In this document: piece by piece, positions 21,404-32,034 of the stretch
Numbering within the stretch: position 1 is the stretch's first letter
How the letters are laid out: each line of letters begins with the position of its first letter
Source: Haliclona indistincta
Lineage: Eukaryota; Porifera; Demospongiae; Haplosclerida; Chalinidae
NCBI GenBank assembly: GCA_964017065.1
Contig: OZ024790.1
Location: forward strand, 739,218 to 803,217
DNA length: 64,000 nucleotides
Reading direction: 5' to 3'
Position numbers and translations under genes: made by a program
Notes under the pieces: model-generated
What the model was told of the DNA's origin: nothing
Database searches by the model: none
Seen by the model: the letters and a program-made list of their open reading frames with translations, nothing else

Positions 21404-22340
21404 AGTGCTTCCAGCTTAGAGAGTAAATCTGGTCTGTGTTTAGCTACATCATTACTGATGAGATATCTGAAATCTCAGGAGCTCTGAAGATCTCGCTAGA
21501 AAGTTATGAATGGCTAAATGGGAGTGACTAAAAATAATCAGTAGCAAAAGTTTAGGCTTGGAAATTGGCATTTGTCTTAGTTAAGAACAGCTACTTCTTA
21601 TATAGCTCAAGGAATGGTTCATCTTTCACTGTGATTGATTTGGGAGCTTCCATGCAGTGCAAAAAAGTTTGCGGTAACAAATCACTGCTACTTTTGCTGC
21701 TTTGTAAGTGCAAAATGTGTTTAGGCTCAAATTTAAACATTTTTCGTAGTTAAGAAAAGTCCTTTGCTTTTTGAGTAGGCAGATGCCTATAGTTTTAAGT
21801 CCCTTTGAAAGTAGTGCTATACCTAGAACCATGCGCGAACGCGGTCGTCAGAAAGTGGCAGGACTTGCAGCGCCACTTTTCTTCGCCGCGTTATAATGAT
21901 ATTCATCTAATATATTTTTATTATCGTCGACGCATTTCCGTGTACGCTGCACCGCTAACTGTCGAGCGGCGAGTATGGCGGTCAAGTAAATGCTGTTTTT
22001 TAGCTTTGTTATCTAATGCGAAAAGCTTTACGATGTTAAATTCAAGTAAAGAACAAGTTTAGCTCTGCGTAGCACTGTGTAGCTCTCTGGATAGTAGCTG
22101 CTTCGACGTGGGTGTGGTCCTTCGTGACGTCGTCCACGTTTCTGTGTTGTCACAAATATGACGCTATTGTATTTGCTGAATGGGAAATAGCTCTACAAGG
22201 CTCATGTGTCTTGCATTTTTCTGTATTTACCTTGCAATGTTCATTAAACTGTAAAAGAAAAGCATATAGGGATATTAGGTGGTAGTATTAGCTATGAATC
22301 TCAGAAAATAAAAAATTCTACTCTCTAAGCTGGAAGCACT
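21404..22340. mobile_element. Inverted-repeat element (937 bp)
   Basis: AGTGCTTCCAGCTTAGAGAG at the left end is matched by CTCTCTAAGCTGGAAGCACT at the right end. The interior has no recognised gene, and the target duplication cannot be fixed. It lies in an intron of ankyrin gene 1. Confidence 0.65.
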
Positions 22341-23859
22341 GTAGGATAAGACAAGACTGATACAATGATGCTGCCTCCTGTTAGGAGATTAAAGAGTGTG
22401 GGATACAACATTATTACCCGTGCGCAGTATGCGGGAGGGTTATGCGTTTGTGTCCGTCTGTGTACGTACGTACGTACGTATATGTGTGTGTGTGATCAAA
22501 AAACACGCCTGTTTGCTTCTTACCGCTCGAAACTCTCCACTAAAACACTCTCTGCAGCTTCTTCACTGAATTTATAGTCCTTTGAAGACGTTTTCTGTGC
22601 TGGCAAGCCTTGCTCAAGCAGCCAATCCATCGCTTTCTAAAGCAACGTGTCCTTGTAAGAGCACTTTATGGTATTGTGGGTGTGTCACCCAACCTCCTAT
22701 CCATGTCGATGTCCTCACTCAGTCTCACATGTACCGTACGTCGAGCTTCTTGAGGCCTATAGCTACGGTATGATCGTATCAGTCACTTTCTTGAGGCCTT
22801 CTGTGATGTGACAATCAACTGTTAGTGCATGTATGCTATCATCTATTTTTCTGGAGCTGTCTATGGGCTAGTTGTAACGTGCGTGTTGCAGTAATGCTGG
22901 AGTAGTCGTGTTTAGCTCCTAGCTCAGTGCACTGGTATGTGTTCATTAGAACTCTAGTGTTCCTTCTTGTTATTTTGCCTTGGTGGGCGGAGCAACAGGG
23001 CACTCAGTAGTCGTGTTGTGTATGTATGTATCTGTCTGTCTGTCGGCAGGATTTCTCGTCGCTCGCTGAAAACTAAGCGCTGAAACGTGCAACACAAGCC
23101 AAAGTCGATATTTGCTTGAAAATGAATTGTTAGGATTTTGGTTATAAGGCTCTGTTCGTGAGTTATGGCGTGATTGCTTACCTCGCGATCGCTGGCGATC
23201 TAGTTGGTGATGTAAAGACAAAATTGTCTACTGCTGGCCGGCTGCCCTACAGCTAGTGAGTTCGTCTTTACTTCAGAACATCATGGCAGACTTGTGTATG
23301 AAGCTGCGTTCTCGAGTTATGGCGTAACTTTGGTTACCTCGCGCCGTTGCCAGCGATCTAGAGTTCTCCGTAGACAAAACTATCCACAGTTGACTGCTGA
23401 TAGGTTACAGGATAGCAGCGTATGTCTAAAAAATAGTGTAAGCAAGCTACATGCATGTATATGGACGCTATCTCGCTCGTGTATGTGCTGTGCCCTGCAC
23501 TTGAACTGAACGTTATAGACACGCCCAGTTGAATTAGTGGTCAGCACTGATTGGCTTTTGATTGCATAACTATTGTGATTGCTGGTACAACAGCTGCATT
23601 CCACCGAAGCATTTGCACCCTTGGTGCCTAGTTATGAAGGAAAAGAGTGTGAGGTACACTACACAACATGTCTATGCCTCTAGGTACTGTTGTCATGTGA
23701 GTCATGATCAATTGAGATCAGTACAACATGAGGAAAGAGCCTTGAGCTGGACAGTAACCAGTACAAGTGTGTGATATCACTGTATAATAGTTACCAATTG
23801 AAGGAGCTTCATTACTGCATGATAACCATTTTATTGACCGTCTTCATCATCACCTGCAG
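22341..23859 (+). other. Intron, partly duplicated at 62.2-62.8 kb
   Basis: Includes a TACG/TG microsatellite (about 22465-22495). 23070-23220 and 23440-23850 align with 62215-62790. 22895-22960 recurs at 14450-14510. No coding sequence is recognised. Confidence 0.55.
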
Positions 23860-23932
23860 TATGGGTACACTCCACTTGATCTAGCAGAGCAGCATGATCA
23901 TCAGTCTGTTGTCGACTACCTAGTGACACTTG
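23860..23932 (+). CDS. Ankyrin-repeat gene 1, last ankyrin exon (partial repeat)
   Basis: A 73-bp exon after CACCTGCAG and before GTGAGT, entering in phase 0 and leaving in phase 1. It encodes the first two-thirds of an ankyrin repeat (YTPLDLAEQHDHQSVVDYL), which serves as the C-terminal cap. Its partner in gene B is 62799-62871. Confidence 0.85.
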
Positions 23933-24415
23933 GTGAGTATATTCACACCATGCAGTAACCATGACAACTAGTCTTTGCTTGGTGTTCACATGCTCATGTG
24001 AGGGATACTGTATGTAATCTGCTCATAAGTGCATTTGTGTGTGAGTACGGAATATGAATAAGCTAGTAATTTTGAACAGATATGGAGCACATAATGAGAA
24101 AGTACCATCTATCAAACTCCGATAGACCTTTTCCAATTCCGTATACTTAGTAGAAATCTGTATACTTGGTAGGCTAGAGAGTACAGTAGTGATTGGAAGA
24201 TATACTTTAACCACACCACTACACTGTGAGTAAGGCAATGACATCAACAAGACTTGCAGGTTTTGTTTCTCTGTGATAAAGCTGCATAATTCACAAACTC
24301 TGTTGGGTGTGGTTAAGGGTACCCCATGGCTCACTTCTGAACATAGCAGCTAGCTGTAGCCTAGTAAACAGCTAGTACAGATGAATACAAGTGGTGTTGA
24401 TGCTTGTGTTATCAG

Positions 24416-24431
24416 CTGTGAGGCACAATTG
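24416..24431 (+). CDS. Ankyrin-repeat gene 1, 16-nt microexon
   Basis: Between TTATCAG and GTAAAT. It enters in phase 1 and leaves in phase 2. The partner exon in gene B (63344-63389) is 46 nt; the difference is a clean 30-nt, ten-codon deletion, so frame is kept. Splicing of so short an exon is an inference from the paralogue. Confidence 0.55.
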
Positions 24432-24577
24432 GTAAATTTTAAAGCAACCTAGCATAGAATAGTGGGTAAATGTTTGAGCATGATCTGCTCATGCCTAGTT
24501 TCAGACAAGAATTTGAAAAAATTCAATAGTTTTTGGATAGTGCTAAGTAAACTGTTTGTTTTGGCTTGTATTAGCAG

Positions 24578-24662
24578 TATTGACAGTGGGATGCCTTATA
24601 AGGCAAAAGCTAGTGTGCATGTTGGTTATCATAGTCAATGCAAGGATAGTGAGTGTGGTTAG
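24578..24662 (+). CDS. Ankyrin-repeat gene 1, C-terminal exon
   Basis: Follows TTAGCAG at the position homologous to the last intron of gene B, and runs in the correct frame for 28 codons to TAG (24660-24662). The encoded tail (IDSGMPYKAKASVHVG) is unrelated to the gene B tail, because the two copies diverge exactly at the splice acceptor. A foldback element begins 38 bp after the stop. Confidence 0.6.
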
Positions 24663-24699
24663 CCTGTGATAACAGCTATACATGGCTTCCCTGTATTTC

Positions 24700-27305
24700 A
24701 CAATGGGTGATTTTCATAGCATATAATTGGAACTAGAACTAGAATAAATTCTGCTGTAGGGGCATGGGCGTTATTTAGAATCATTTCCCAATCATTGCTG
24801 GAGCACTTAATGGTAAATTGGTAGTCTAGCGCGCTATGACCCTCTCCCGCAAAAGAAAAAAAGGGGGCGGGTCAGATGCGGGAGAGGGTCTAGCCAAACT
24901 CGCAAGATAATTAGTTCATTACCCGAATTTCGGTTAACTATATTCACGGTAATTATTACGTCAACAGACGTAAATGCAATTGTCACGTGAACGCGCTACG
25001 ACAAATGATGGCAGCGATCTGCAGGTACTGCGCTTCTACGACGATTACATTGCCAGCTAATAACGACATCCTGTTACAATTTCCGTATACTATCAAAACT
25101 TAGGTCCGTACATTCACTTTAGTTAATGTATTGTGTTCATTGGAAGATAAACTTCTACTCGGCGTCCTGACTTCCACAAACTAGATTTTCACTTGGTCGA
25201 CCCAGGATAGCAAACTTCAGCCTATTAGCTATCGATTGAGCTAAAAATGTCGCAGTAGAGTTGAAAAAAGTCCTGTTCCAAAACGCACTTCAAAGTCGCG
25301 ACTATTGCCCAATTGCTAATGTATTAGCTGATGTCAAAATATGATTTTTATCGATTTTTGAGCGACTGTAACTAAAAAACTAAACTCGATTTTGAGTTGG
25401 TCGACCCCAGGTCTAATAGAACAGGGTCTGAAGATTTGAATGGTGTGTTCAAAATTGAAATCCAAAGAATAAAGTAGGTTCCACTTTTGAGGTGAAGTTA
25501 GGTAAGAAACAAGTTTTGCCCGGGAAGAAATGAAGTACAGCCGTTGCGTTTAGTACAGTTTGAGCATGGTTTATTCAGTTTAAACTGTAGCGTTAGTATC
25601 TCAGACTATCCCTAGACTGTCTAGAAGCTAGTACTTGGCAATTCTAGTGTAGCAAAGGCTCAGAAGGAAGCCAGAAGTCACTCCGTGACCGCCATTCTCT
25701 ATGAGCTCTGATTTCGTCGCGCTGCTTACTTTCTGTTCTGAAAAAAACATTGTTACAGGTAATACATAAGCTTGAGCTTCTTAGCATAGCTATACACAAC
25801 CGTGTTGAAACAGTGGACGTCTACTGCAAGCGTTGTAGAGCTGTGAAGTTGCCTACCTGCACCATACTAGCGAACGGCGACAAGGCTTTGTGGTTCAGAG
25901 CGAAGGAAACAGACGTTCAAGGCGCACCAATAGGAGTCCTTTTCAGTACCACAGACGCTACTGGGACCAGTAAAAACTGTGCAAGAAGACACACAGTGAA
26001 CTATGATCCAAGGTGACCTTCACGGAATGGAGCGGTTGTCATTAGCAACCCGTTATATTAATCGTGTTACATTACAAGTAAATCGTGTTCTGTGCATAAA
26101 CGTAATTCCGTGTGATGTCCTTTATTTCTTGTAATGAGCAGAAGCGGTTTGCTGCAGGCTCGTATCCCACAGCCTCCAAAGTGAACTAGGCACCCCGTGG
26201 TACTATCATAAAGACTAGAGACTTGCCATACCACGCCTGAGTCGAAGAAAGTCTCTCTTCCACCGAGAACTGCACTAACAACGTCTTTCCGAAGAGGCGC
26301 AAGATTTGATAGCCCAGAGAGAGCGTGCAATGGCGTTATTGCACTGTGGTAGCTCGTCACAGCGTGTCGATTGCATTTCTACACTATGCAAGAACGGCCG
26401 CCATGTTTATTCTGTGACAGAGGAAGTATGTTGACGTAATAATACCGTGAATAACATTACCCGAAATTCGGGTAATGAAACTAATCATCTTGCGAGTTTG
26501 GCTAGACCCTCTACCGCGCTTGGCCCCTCCCCTTTTTCTTTCGCGGTAGAGGGTCATAGCGCGCTAGACTAAGTTCAGACTAGATTCCACGATCTTCTCT
26601 TCTGTCTGATAGATAGAATCGTTTGTCCTACAACTGTCTTACGTTGGGAAATGGGAAGGTCATTGGTTAGGTCTCTGGAAAAGAAGAAACTTAATTTCCA
26701 TCCAGAAGCTAGAAATAAGGCGTCAACGGTAACTGCTTGTTCGCGCTTGAAATCATGCTGGGATTGCTACTCCAGTTTTCAAGCGCAAGAATATACATGG
26801 GTAAGGTCAGCTAACAATGTTGCTGTAACTACTAGACGCAAGAAACCAACTCGAGCTGAGAACAAGTAGGGAATATGCCGGTCGAACTTACCCCGACATA
26901 TTGATGCCGTCTGATGTCTGTTGAACAGCTCGAGTTGGTTTCTTGCGTCTAGTAGTTACAGCAACATTGTTAGCTGACCTTACCCATGTATATTCTTGCG
27001 CTTGAAAATTGGAGTAGCAATCCCAGCATGATTTCAAGCGCGAACAAGCAGTTACCGTTGACGCCTTATTTCTAGCTTCTGGATGGAAAGTTTCTTCTTT
27101 TCCAGAGACCTAACCAATGACCTTCCTATTTCCCAACGTAAGACAGTTGTAGGACAAACGATTCTATCTATCCTACAGAAGAGAAGATCGCGGAATCTAG
27201 CCTGAACTACACAGCAATGATTGGGAAATGATTCTAAATAACGCCCATGCCCCTACAGCCGAATTTATTCTAATTCCAATTATACGTTATGAAATCCCCC
27301 ATTGT
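24700..27305. mobile_element. Foldback element split by a TA-flanked element
   Basis: Long inverted arms: 24700-24798 plus 26572-26867 pair with 26923-27305, centred near 26895. The ends read ACAATGGG.GATTTCATA and its complement. Without the inserted element (24824-26569) it would be about 860 bp, almost all of it paired. The open frame at 26651-26869 is one arm of the palindrome and is not called. Confidence 0.8.
24824..26569. mobile_element. TA-flanked inverted-repeat element with two unrecognised ORFs
   Basis: The ends GTCTAGCGCGCTATGACCC / GGGTCATAGCGCGCTAGAC are flanked by TA (24822-24823, 26570-26571). Arms of about 150 bp themselves contain hairpins (GACCCTCTMCCGC and complement). 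Inside are a + strand frame at 25750-26016 (88 codons, with CKRC, preceded by TTGTTACAG) and a - strand frame at 26067-26360 (97 codons). Neither resembles a transposase; they could be captured host fragments. Confidence 0.75.
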
Positions 27306-27639
27306 TATCAGGTGTGGCTACTAACCACTCATCAAGCATTGATACCAACTTGCAACTTGCAGTACATTCTCAAGTAGCTAAGTTTTGCCAGTACTATTAT
27401 TTAATTTTCTGCAAAATTTAGTACCAGTGAACATCAAAATTTTAATGATTGTCAATACTGAATTAACAGGTCCGCATTAATTTTAAGGTGGGACCGGCCC
27501 CAAAAATCACCTCTTGTATTTCTTTCATTTTAGACTATAATATTGTTGAGTTTGTTAATAATAATGAGATACTCAAGTAGAATTTAGGAAAACTGAATGG
27601 TTGTTGAGATATTTAAGTGGAAAGATTTGTGTATTATTT
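27306..27639. other. No gene recognised
   Basis: AT-rich spacer between the foldback and the second copy of the composite repeat; nothing supportable is seen. Confidence 0.5.
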
Positions 27640-28417
27640 GGGAGGTACGGTAGTGCCTCCCTATGTAGGGTTGAACGAGAAAACAAGATGGCGGCTACAT
27701 ACAATGTATTAGCGTTCAGTCGCTGATATTTCACCTGGTGATGTATTTTATACGTCCAAAGACACTTAAATCTGCTGTCTGGCGTTGCCCCATCTTACAG
27801 TAGCAAGGAGATTGCTTGAGATTGTTACTAAAGTGACGAACCTGAAAACGGTGAAAATCGAGTTTCGTCATCTTCGTTTTCTTCTTTCTTTCTTTCTTTC
27901 TTCCACTCGCCTAGCACCTTTACGTGAGCAGTGCCGAGACCAAAACACCCACAAACAGTTGTGAAATTCTCCTGGCAGGTGCCTTTTGAACTTAGTTTTT
28001 AGCGAAACGGCAATATAAATTCCGCGATTTCTCGATCGTGATCCATTGTCAGCTAAGTGTTAGACGCCATTAGTGATTGCGCAATACGCACGTGACCAAG
28101 CTGTGGTTAGCGCACGTGACCAAGCACAAGCTTGAGTATCGCCACGCCGTATAGATCACGGAGAACACATAATTTTTATTTGTCTGAAGTCTTCGAAGAA
28201 CGGTAAACTAGCAAGCGCAGAATCACCATTCTGCCTTGTCAGATAATTATAACCGCCGTAAAAAAGTGTGGGCGGGGTTCGTATGCACTGCATGCGTAGG
28301 CGAGCTGATATCTACAGCATAAGAATTATTTAGCTACAAGTTTAAAATATTGTTAATAATAAATAAAATCCATCAGCAACAGGAAAACCAAACCAATGGT
28401 GGAACAAAGATGGCACA
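27640..28417. repeat. Composite repeat, copy 2, left part
   Basis: Aligns with 15014-15795, starting at the same GGGAGG(C/T)ACGGTAGTGCC hairpin. It continues on the far side of the BEL element at 34833-35264. Confidence 0.8.
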
Positions 28418-28422
28418 GTGAT

Positions 28423-28556
28423 TGAATGAGCTCTCGCCGCGATCGCAATGGATTCACACTCTTCTCGTGAACGAACAGAACCAAAAACTGATTATTAACA
28501 ACAACACGTGCAAAAATTATGAACCAACAATAATTATGACAAAACCTGCGCAGACA
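28423..28556 (-). repeat. BEL 3' LTR
   Basis: Read on the minus strand it begins TGTCTGCGCAGG and ends GCTCATTCA (TG...CA). It is identical by eye to 34694-34827. No obvious polypurine tract precedes it in 28557-28670, which is unusual. Confidence 0.9.
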
Positions 28557-28670
28557 TACCGCCGGCCAAGACCGACTGTAATTAGGTCTTACAACAACAT
28601 GTAGAGGCAGCGCCAGAGGGCCGCAACAAACAACAATATTCAATAACAACACAATAGTTCAAAGTTCAGT

Positions 28671-30884
28671 TCACTCTTGAGGTACGATCAATGCAAGTTT
28701 GTGGACAGGACGATTGTAGGTTCCCTTTGATGTCTTCACAGTCACCGCTCGCACGACTCCATCATCACCAGGGTAGGTCCTGATAACTCTAGCCAAGGGC
28801 CAGTGATCTGGTACAAGACCGGTTTCTTGGATGACCACGATGTCTCCTATCACGATATTTCGACCAGTAGCATGCCACTTCTGCATTTTCTGCAACGTCG
28901 TCAGATACTCAGTGGACCAGCGTTTCCAGAAATGTTGAACTAGATGCTGGCATAACTCCCAGCGACGCAGAGTGGTAACGGAGTGGGACGATGAAGGAGG
29001 ATCAGGAATAGCTTGAAGAGGTTTACCAATTAGGAAATGACCAGGAGTCAGAACTTGTATATCCTCCTCACATGGTAGGGGAGTAAGAGGGCGACTGTTC
29101 AGACAGGCCTCTATTTGAGTCAACACAGTAGATAATTCCTCAAACGAGAGCTTGGTCTCACCAAGGATCCTAGCAAGATGTCGTTTTGTGCTCTTCACAG
29201 CAGCTTCCCACAATCCACCGAAGTGAGGTGCCTTCTCTGGGATGTAGCTCCAGTCGATTCCTTCGGCTCCACAGAATAAGGTGATCGAGTCTTCTGTCTC
29301 ACGCTTGCGCAGAAATGAGTACAAATCCTTGAGCTGCCGATTTGCTCCAACGAAATTGGTGCCATGGTCACTCCACATGGTACTCGGCTTACCACGTCGA
29401 GACACAAACCGTCTCAAACAGGCTAGGAAAGCTTCCGTGGATAGGTTGGACACAAGTTCCAAGTGCACTGCCTTGACAGATAGAGAAACGAATACAGCAA
29501 TATAAGCTTTGATCACAGTTGGACGGCGCACAGCTCCCAGCTTAATGAGTACAGGACCTGCATAATCGACACCTACATTGCTGAAGACGATGTCAGGTGT
29601 GACACGAGCTGGGGGTAGTTGTCCCATTAGTGGAGGCCGTGGTCTAGCTGACTTCCGTCTGCAGATCACGCAGTTTCTAGTGACAGAACGGATGACACTG
29701 CGTCCCCTGATGATGTGGAACCTGGACGATAGAGATGCGGACAACAGGGTCGGTCCAGCATGCAGGAGGCGAGTATGCTCAGATACAATTAGAATTCTTA
29801 CCAAAGGATGACGGGAATGGATGATTAGAGGATGCTTGACATCATAAGATCTCATGGAATGTCGCTCCCTGCCTCCAACTCGCAATAGACCTTGGTCATC
29901 TAGGAATGGGTTTAGGAGTTTCAGAGGACTGGACCTCATGACGTGCTTGCCAGATCGCAGAGATTTGATCTCTTGGGAGAAAGTCTCTTTCTGTATGGAT
30001 GAAATCCAGTTTCGCTCAGCACTCTTTAATTCAGCTAGGGATAGACAATGAGACGAGCGTGCCGTAACTGTCGTTGTCTTGCAGTGAGCTCGACAGTTAA
30101 AGATGAAGCGAATGATCCAAGCAGTCACTCTGATGAGCTTAGAGAAAGAGGAGAAACGATTAAGAGGTATAACTGGCTCCATTGGAACGATTGCGACAAT
30201 GTTGTATGAGGGTGCACAGAGCTCATCTGCTTCTTGAGGTGGGTTGAGTTCAGGAGATATCGGCCAATGTGCTGAATCTAATCGCAACCAATCGGGACCA
30301 TACCACCATAGATTGTGGTCGACAAGTTGAGAAGGAAGTATGCCTCGAGAAGCACAATCAGCAGGATTGTCTTGTCCAGCGACGTGTTTCCATCTGGTAG
30401 GTGGAATGACGTCAATAATTCGAGAGACTCTGTTTCCGACATAGGTCTTGAATCGACGTGGATTCCCTTCCAGCCAGCTAAGGACAATCGTACTATCTGT
30501 CCAAGCGTGTATGCTATCAATCGGAATGTCAAGAACTGCTCTCACATGATTCAGAACATCAGCTAACAAGCTAGCACCACAGAGCTCTAATCTTGGAATA
30601 GTGAGACGCTTGATTGAAGATACCTTGGTCTTAGAAGTGACAAGGGAGACATGGACGTGGTTCGACTCATCGACTGATCTGAGATAGACGACTCCAGCAT
30701 ACGCATCTTCTGAAGCGTCAGAGAAACCATGCAGCTGAACAGATGTCACCTTGGATGACTTAGGATAATAGAAACGAGGGAGATGCACGGTGGTGAGTAC
30801 AGCAAGCTCAGACCTCCACTGTTCCCATGTTTCCATAATCTCAGGAGGAACCAATTCGTCCCAATCGATCTTCCTTTCCCACAC
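28671..30884 (-). CDS. pol: BEL Pol, C-terminal part: RNase H, integrase, C-terminal domain
   Basis: 737 codons. RNase H acidic residues are at D56 (FSDAS), E100 (RLELCG), D130 (WTDS) and NPADCASR near 173. The HHCC integrase zinc finger uses H370, H375, C405 and C408. Integrase core residues are D440 (VGVDYAGP), D506 (SDHGTNF) and E560 (GGLWEAAVK). The C-terminal region (about 650-735, WKRWSTEYL ... VIQETGLVPDHWPL) is the domain usual in BEL/Pao integrases. The upstream RT frame is offset by +1 with an overlap at 30841-30884, so this frame has no proper start of its own. Confidence 0.92.
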   Translation of the reverse strand: MWERKIDWDELVPPEIMETWEQWRSELAVLTTVHLPRFYYPKSSKVTSVQLHGFSDASEDAYAGVVYLRSVDESNHVHVSLVTSKTKVSSIKRLTIPRLELCGASLLADVLNHVRAVLDIPIDSIHAWTDSTIVLSWLEGNPRRFKTYVGNRVSRIIDVIPPTRWKHVAGQDNPADCASRGILPSQLVDHNLWWYGPDWLRLDSAHWPISPELNPPQEADELCAPSYNIVAIVPMEPVIPLNRFSSFSKLIRVTAWIIRFIFNCRAHCKTTTVTARSSHCLSLAELKSAERNWISSIQKETFSQEIKSLRSGKHVMRSSPLKLLNPFLDDQGLLRVGGRERHSMRSYDVKHPLIIHSRHPLVRILIVSEHTRLLHAGPTLLSASLSSRFHIIRGRSVIRSVTRNCVICRRKSARPRPPLMGQLPPARVTPDIVFSNVGVDYAGPVLIKLGAVRRPTVIKAYIAVFVSLSVKAVHLELVSNLSTEAFLACLRRFVSRRGKPSTMWSDHGTNFVGANRQLKDLYSFLRKRETEDSITLFCGAEGIDWSYIPEKAPHFGGLWEAAVKSTKRHLARILGETKLSFEELSTVLTQIEACLNSRPLTPLPCEEDIQVLTPGHFLIGKPLQAIPDPPSSSHSVTTLRRWELCQHLVQHFWKRWSTEYLTTLQKMQKWHATGRNIVIGDIVVIQETGLVPDHWPLARVIRTYPGDDGVVRAVTVKTSKGTYNRPVHKLALIVPQE

Positions 30885-32034
30885 TCTTTGTGATCTTCAT
30901 GCATATTGTAGAGGGAGAGAACCAGCCAAGCACATCATAGATCTTAGCAATCTCAGACACGAGCTTGCGCTTGGTAAGACAGACAGAAGGAAAGGATTCA
31001 CAGACAGTCAGCCGGAAATAATCGCCACAAGTGTTCCACTCGATGCCCAAGGTCCTGGTGTACACATCAGCTTCACTGATTTCTTGTGTTGTAGAAGAGT
31101 CTCTCAGTTCAACTGGAATCTGTCTCAACACGGCCAACTCACTCGTGTTCCACTTACGTAGATGGAATCCTGCACGATGAAACAGTGATTGGAGTTCCTT
31201 TTGGAGTTTGAGTGCTTCGTCTACTGTGTCAGCACCAGTGAGACCGTCGTCAACATAGAATGAGTCGTGGACAGCTTTCGAAGCAAGTGGAAATTCTGAG
31301 GCAAGGTCCAAAGCATTCTGCTTTACGCACATGTTGGCAGTGAAGGATGAAGAGGAGATGCCAAATGTAGCTCTAGTCATGCGGTAGTCTCGCAATGGAT
31401 CACTAGTAGATGTTCGCCACACAAAACGGTGGAGATCTCTGTCAGACTCAGTAAGTAGTACAGCTCGGTACATGCGACTGACATCAGTAGTTAGCGCCAC
31501 ACGATGAGTGCGAAACCTCAATAAAACATCTATCAGTGTAGAGTGAACAGTGGGACCAATGAGCAATAGATCGTTCAGAGACACACCGGAGGATGACTTG
31601 GCTGACGCGTCGAATACTGCACGGATCTTGGTAGTCGAACTAGTACTCTTTCGGACGGCGTGCATAGGTAAGTAGAAGGTATACTCCGGGGCAAGATGTT
31701 CAGAAGAAGGTGGAACTAGTTCCGCATGACCCATGTCGAAGTATTCTTGAATCACTTCAGAGAATTGACCAAACTGTCCCTTGGAGTGTAATGAACGTTC
31801 AAGTGATAGGAATCGTCTGACTGCTGTAGATCTGCTCTCTCCTAAGACACCAGCGTCTTGCTTGATAGGTAATGGAACAATGAACTTCCCATCGGCAGTG
31901 CGTGTGTGGTTATCTTGAAAGTGCTTGACTACGCAGGACTCTTCAGCAGAGAAGATCGGGAAATTGTCAATTCGTTCTTCGATCTCCCAGAACCTTCTCA
32001 AGAGATCGTCACCAGAGAGGGCAGATGTATGCAA
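30841..32034 (-). CDS. pol: BEL Pol, reverse-transcriptase part
   Basis: 397 codons. The start resembles the region after BEL protease (SGDDLLRRFWEIEE). RT catalytic residues are D184 (TTDVSRMYR) and YVDD at 260-263 (FYVDDGLTG). The end (LGWFSPSTI.MK) runs into the next frame without the expected continuity. It is +1 relative to the upstream gag-protease frame (overlap 32009-32034) and would be translated only as part of a fusion. Confidence 0.92.
   Translation of the reverse strand: MHTSALSGDDLLRRFWEIEERIDNFPIFSAEESCVVKHFQDNHTRTADGKFIVPLPIKQDAGVLGESRSTAVRRFLSLERSLHSKGQFGQFSEVIQEYFDMGHAELVPPSSEHLAPEYTFYLPMHAVRKSTSSTTKIRAVFDASAKSSSGVSLNDLLLIGPTVHSTLIDVLLRFRTHRVALTTDVSRMYRAVLLTESDRDLHRFVWRTSTSDPLRDYRMTRATFGISSSSFTANMCVKQNALDLASEFPLASKAVHDSFYVDDGLTGADTVDEALKLQKELQSLFHRAGFHLRKWNTSELAVLRQIPVELRDSSTTQEISEADVYTRTLGIEWNTCGDYFRLTVCESFPSVCLTKRKLVSEIAKIYDVLGWFSPSTICMKITKSVGKEDRLGRIGSS

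Noticed and set aside
26651..26869. 72-codon basic ORF
   Set aside because: It occupies one arm of the 24700-27305 foldback; no domain, and the mirrored arm does not keep it.
30841..32034. Programmed +1 frameshifting in the BEL element as an established feature
   Set aside because: No recognisable slippery site or precedent for two shifts in this family; indels or sequencing errors are simpler, so it is kept only as a question.
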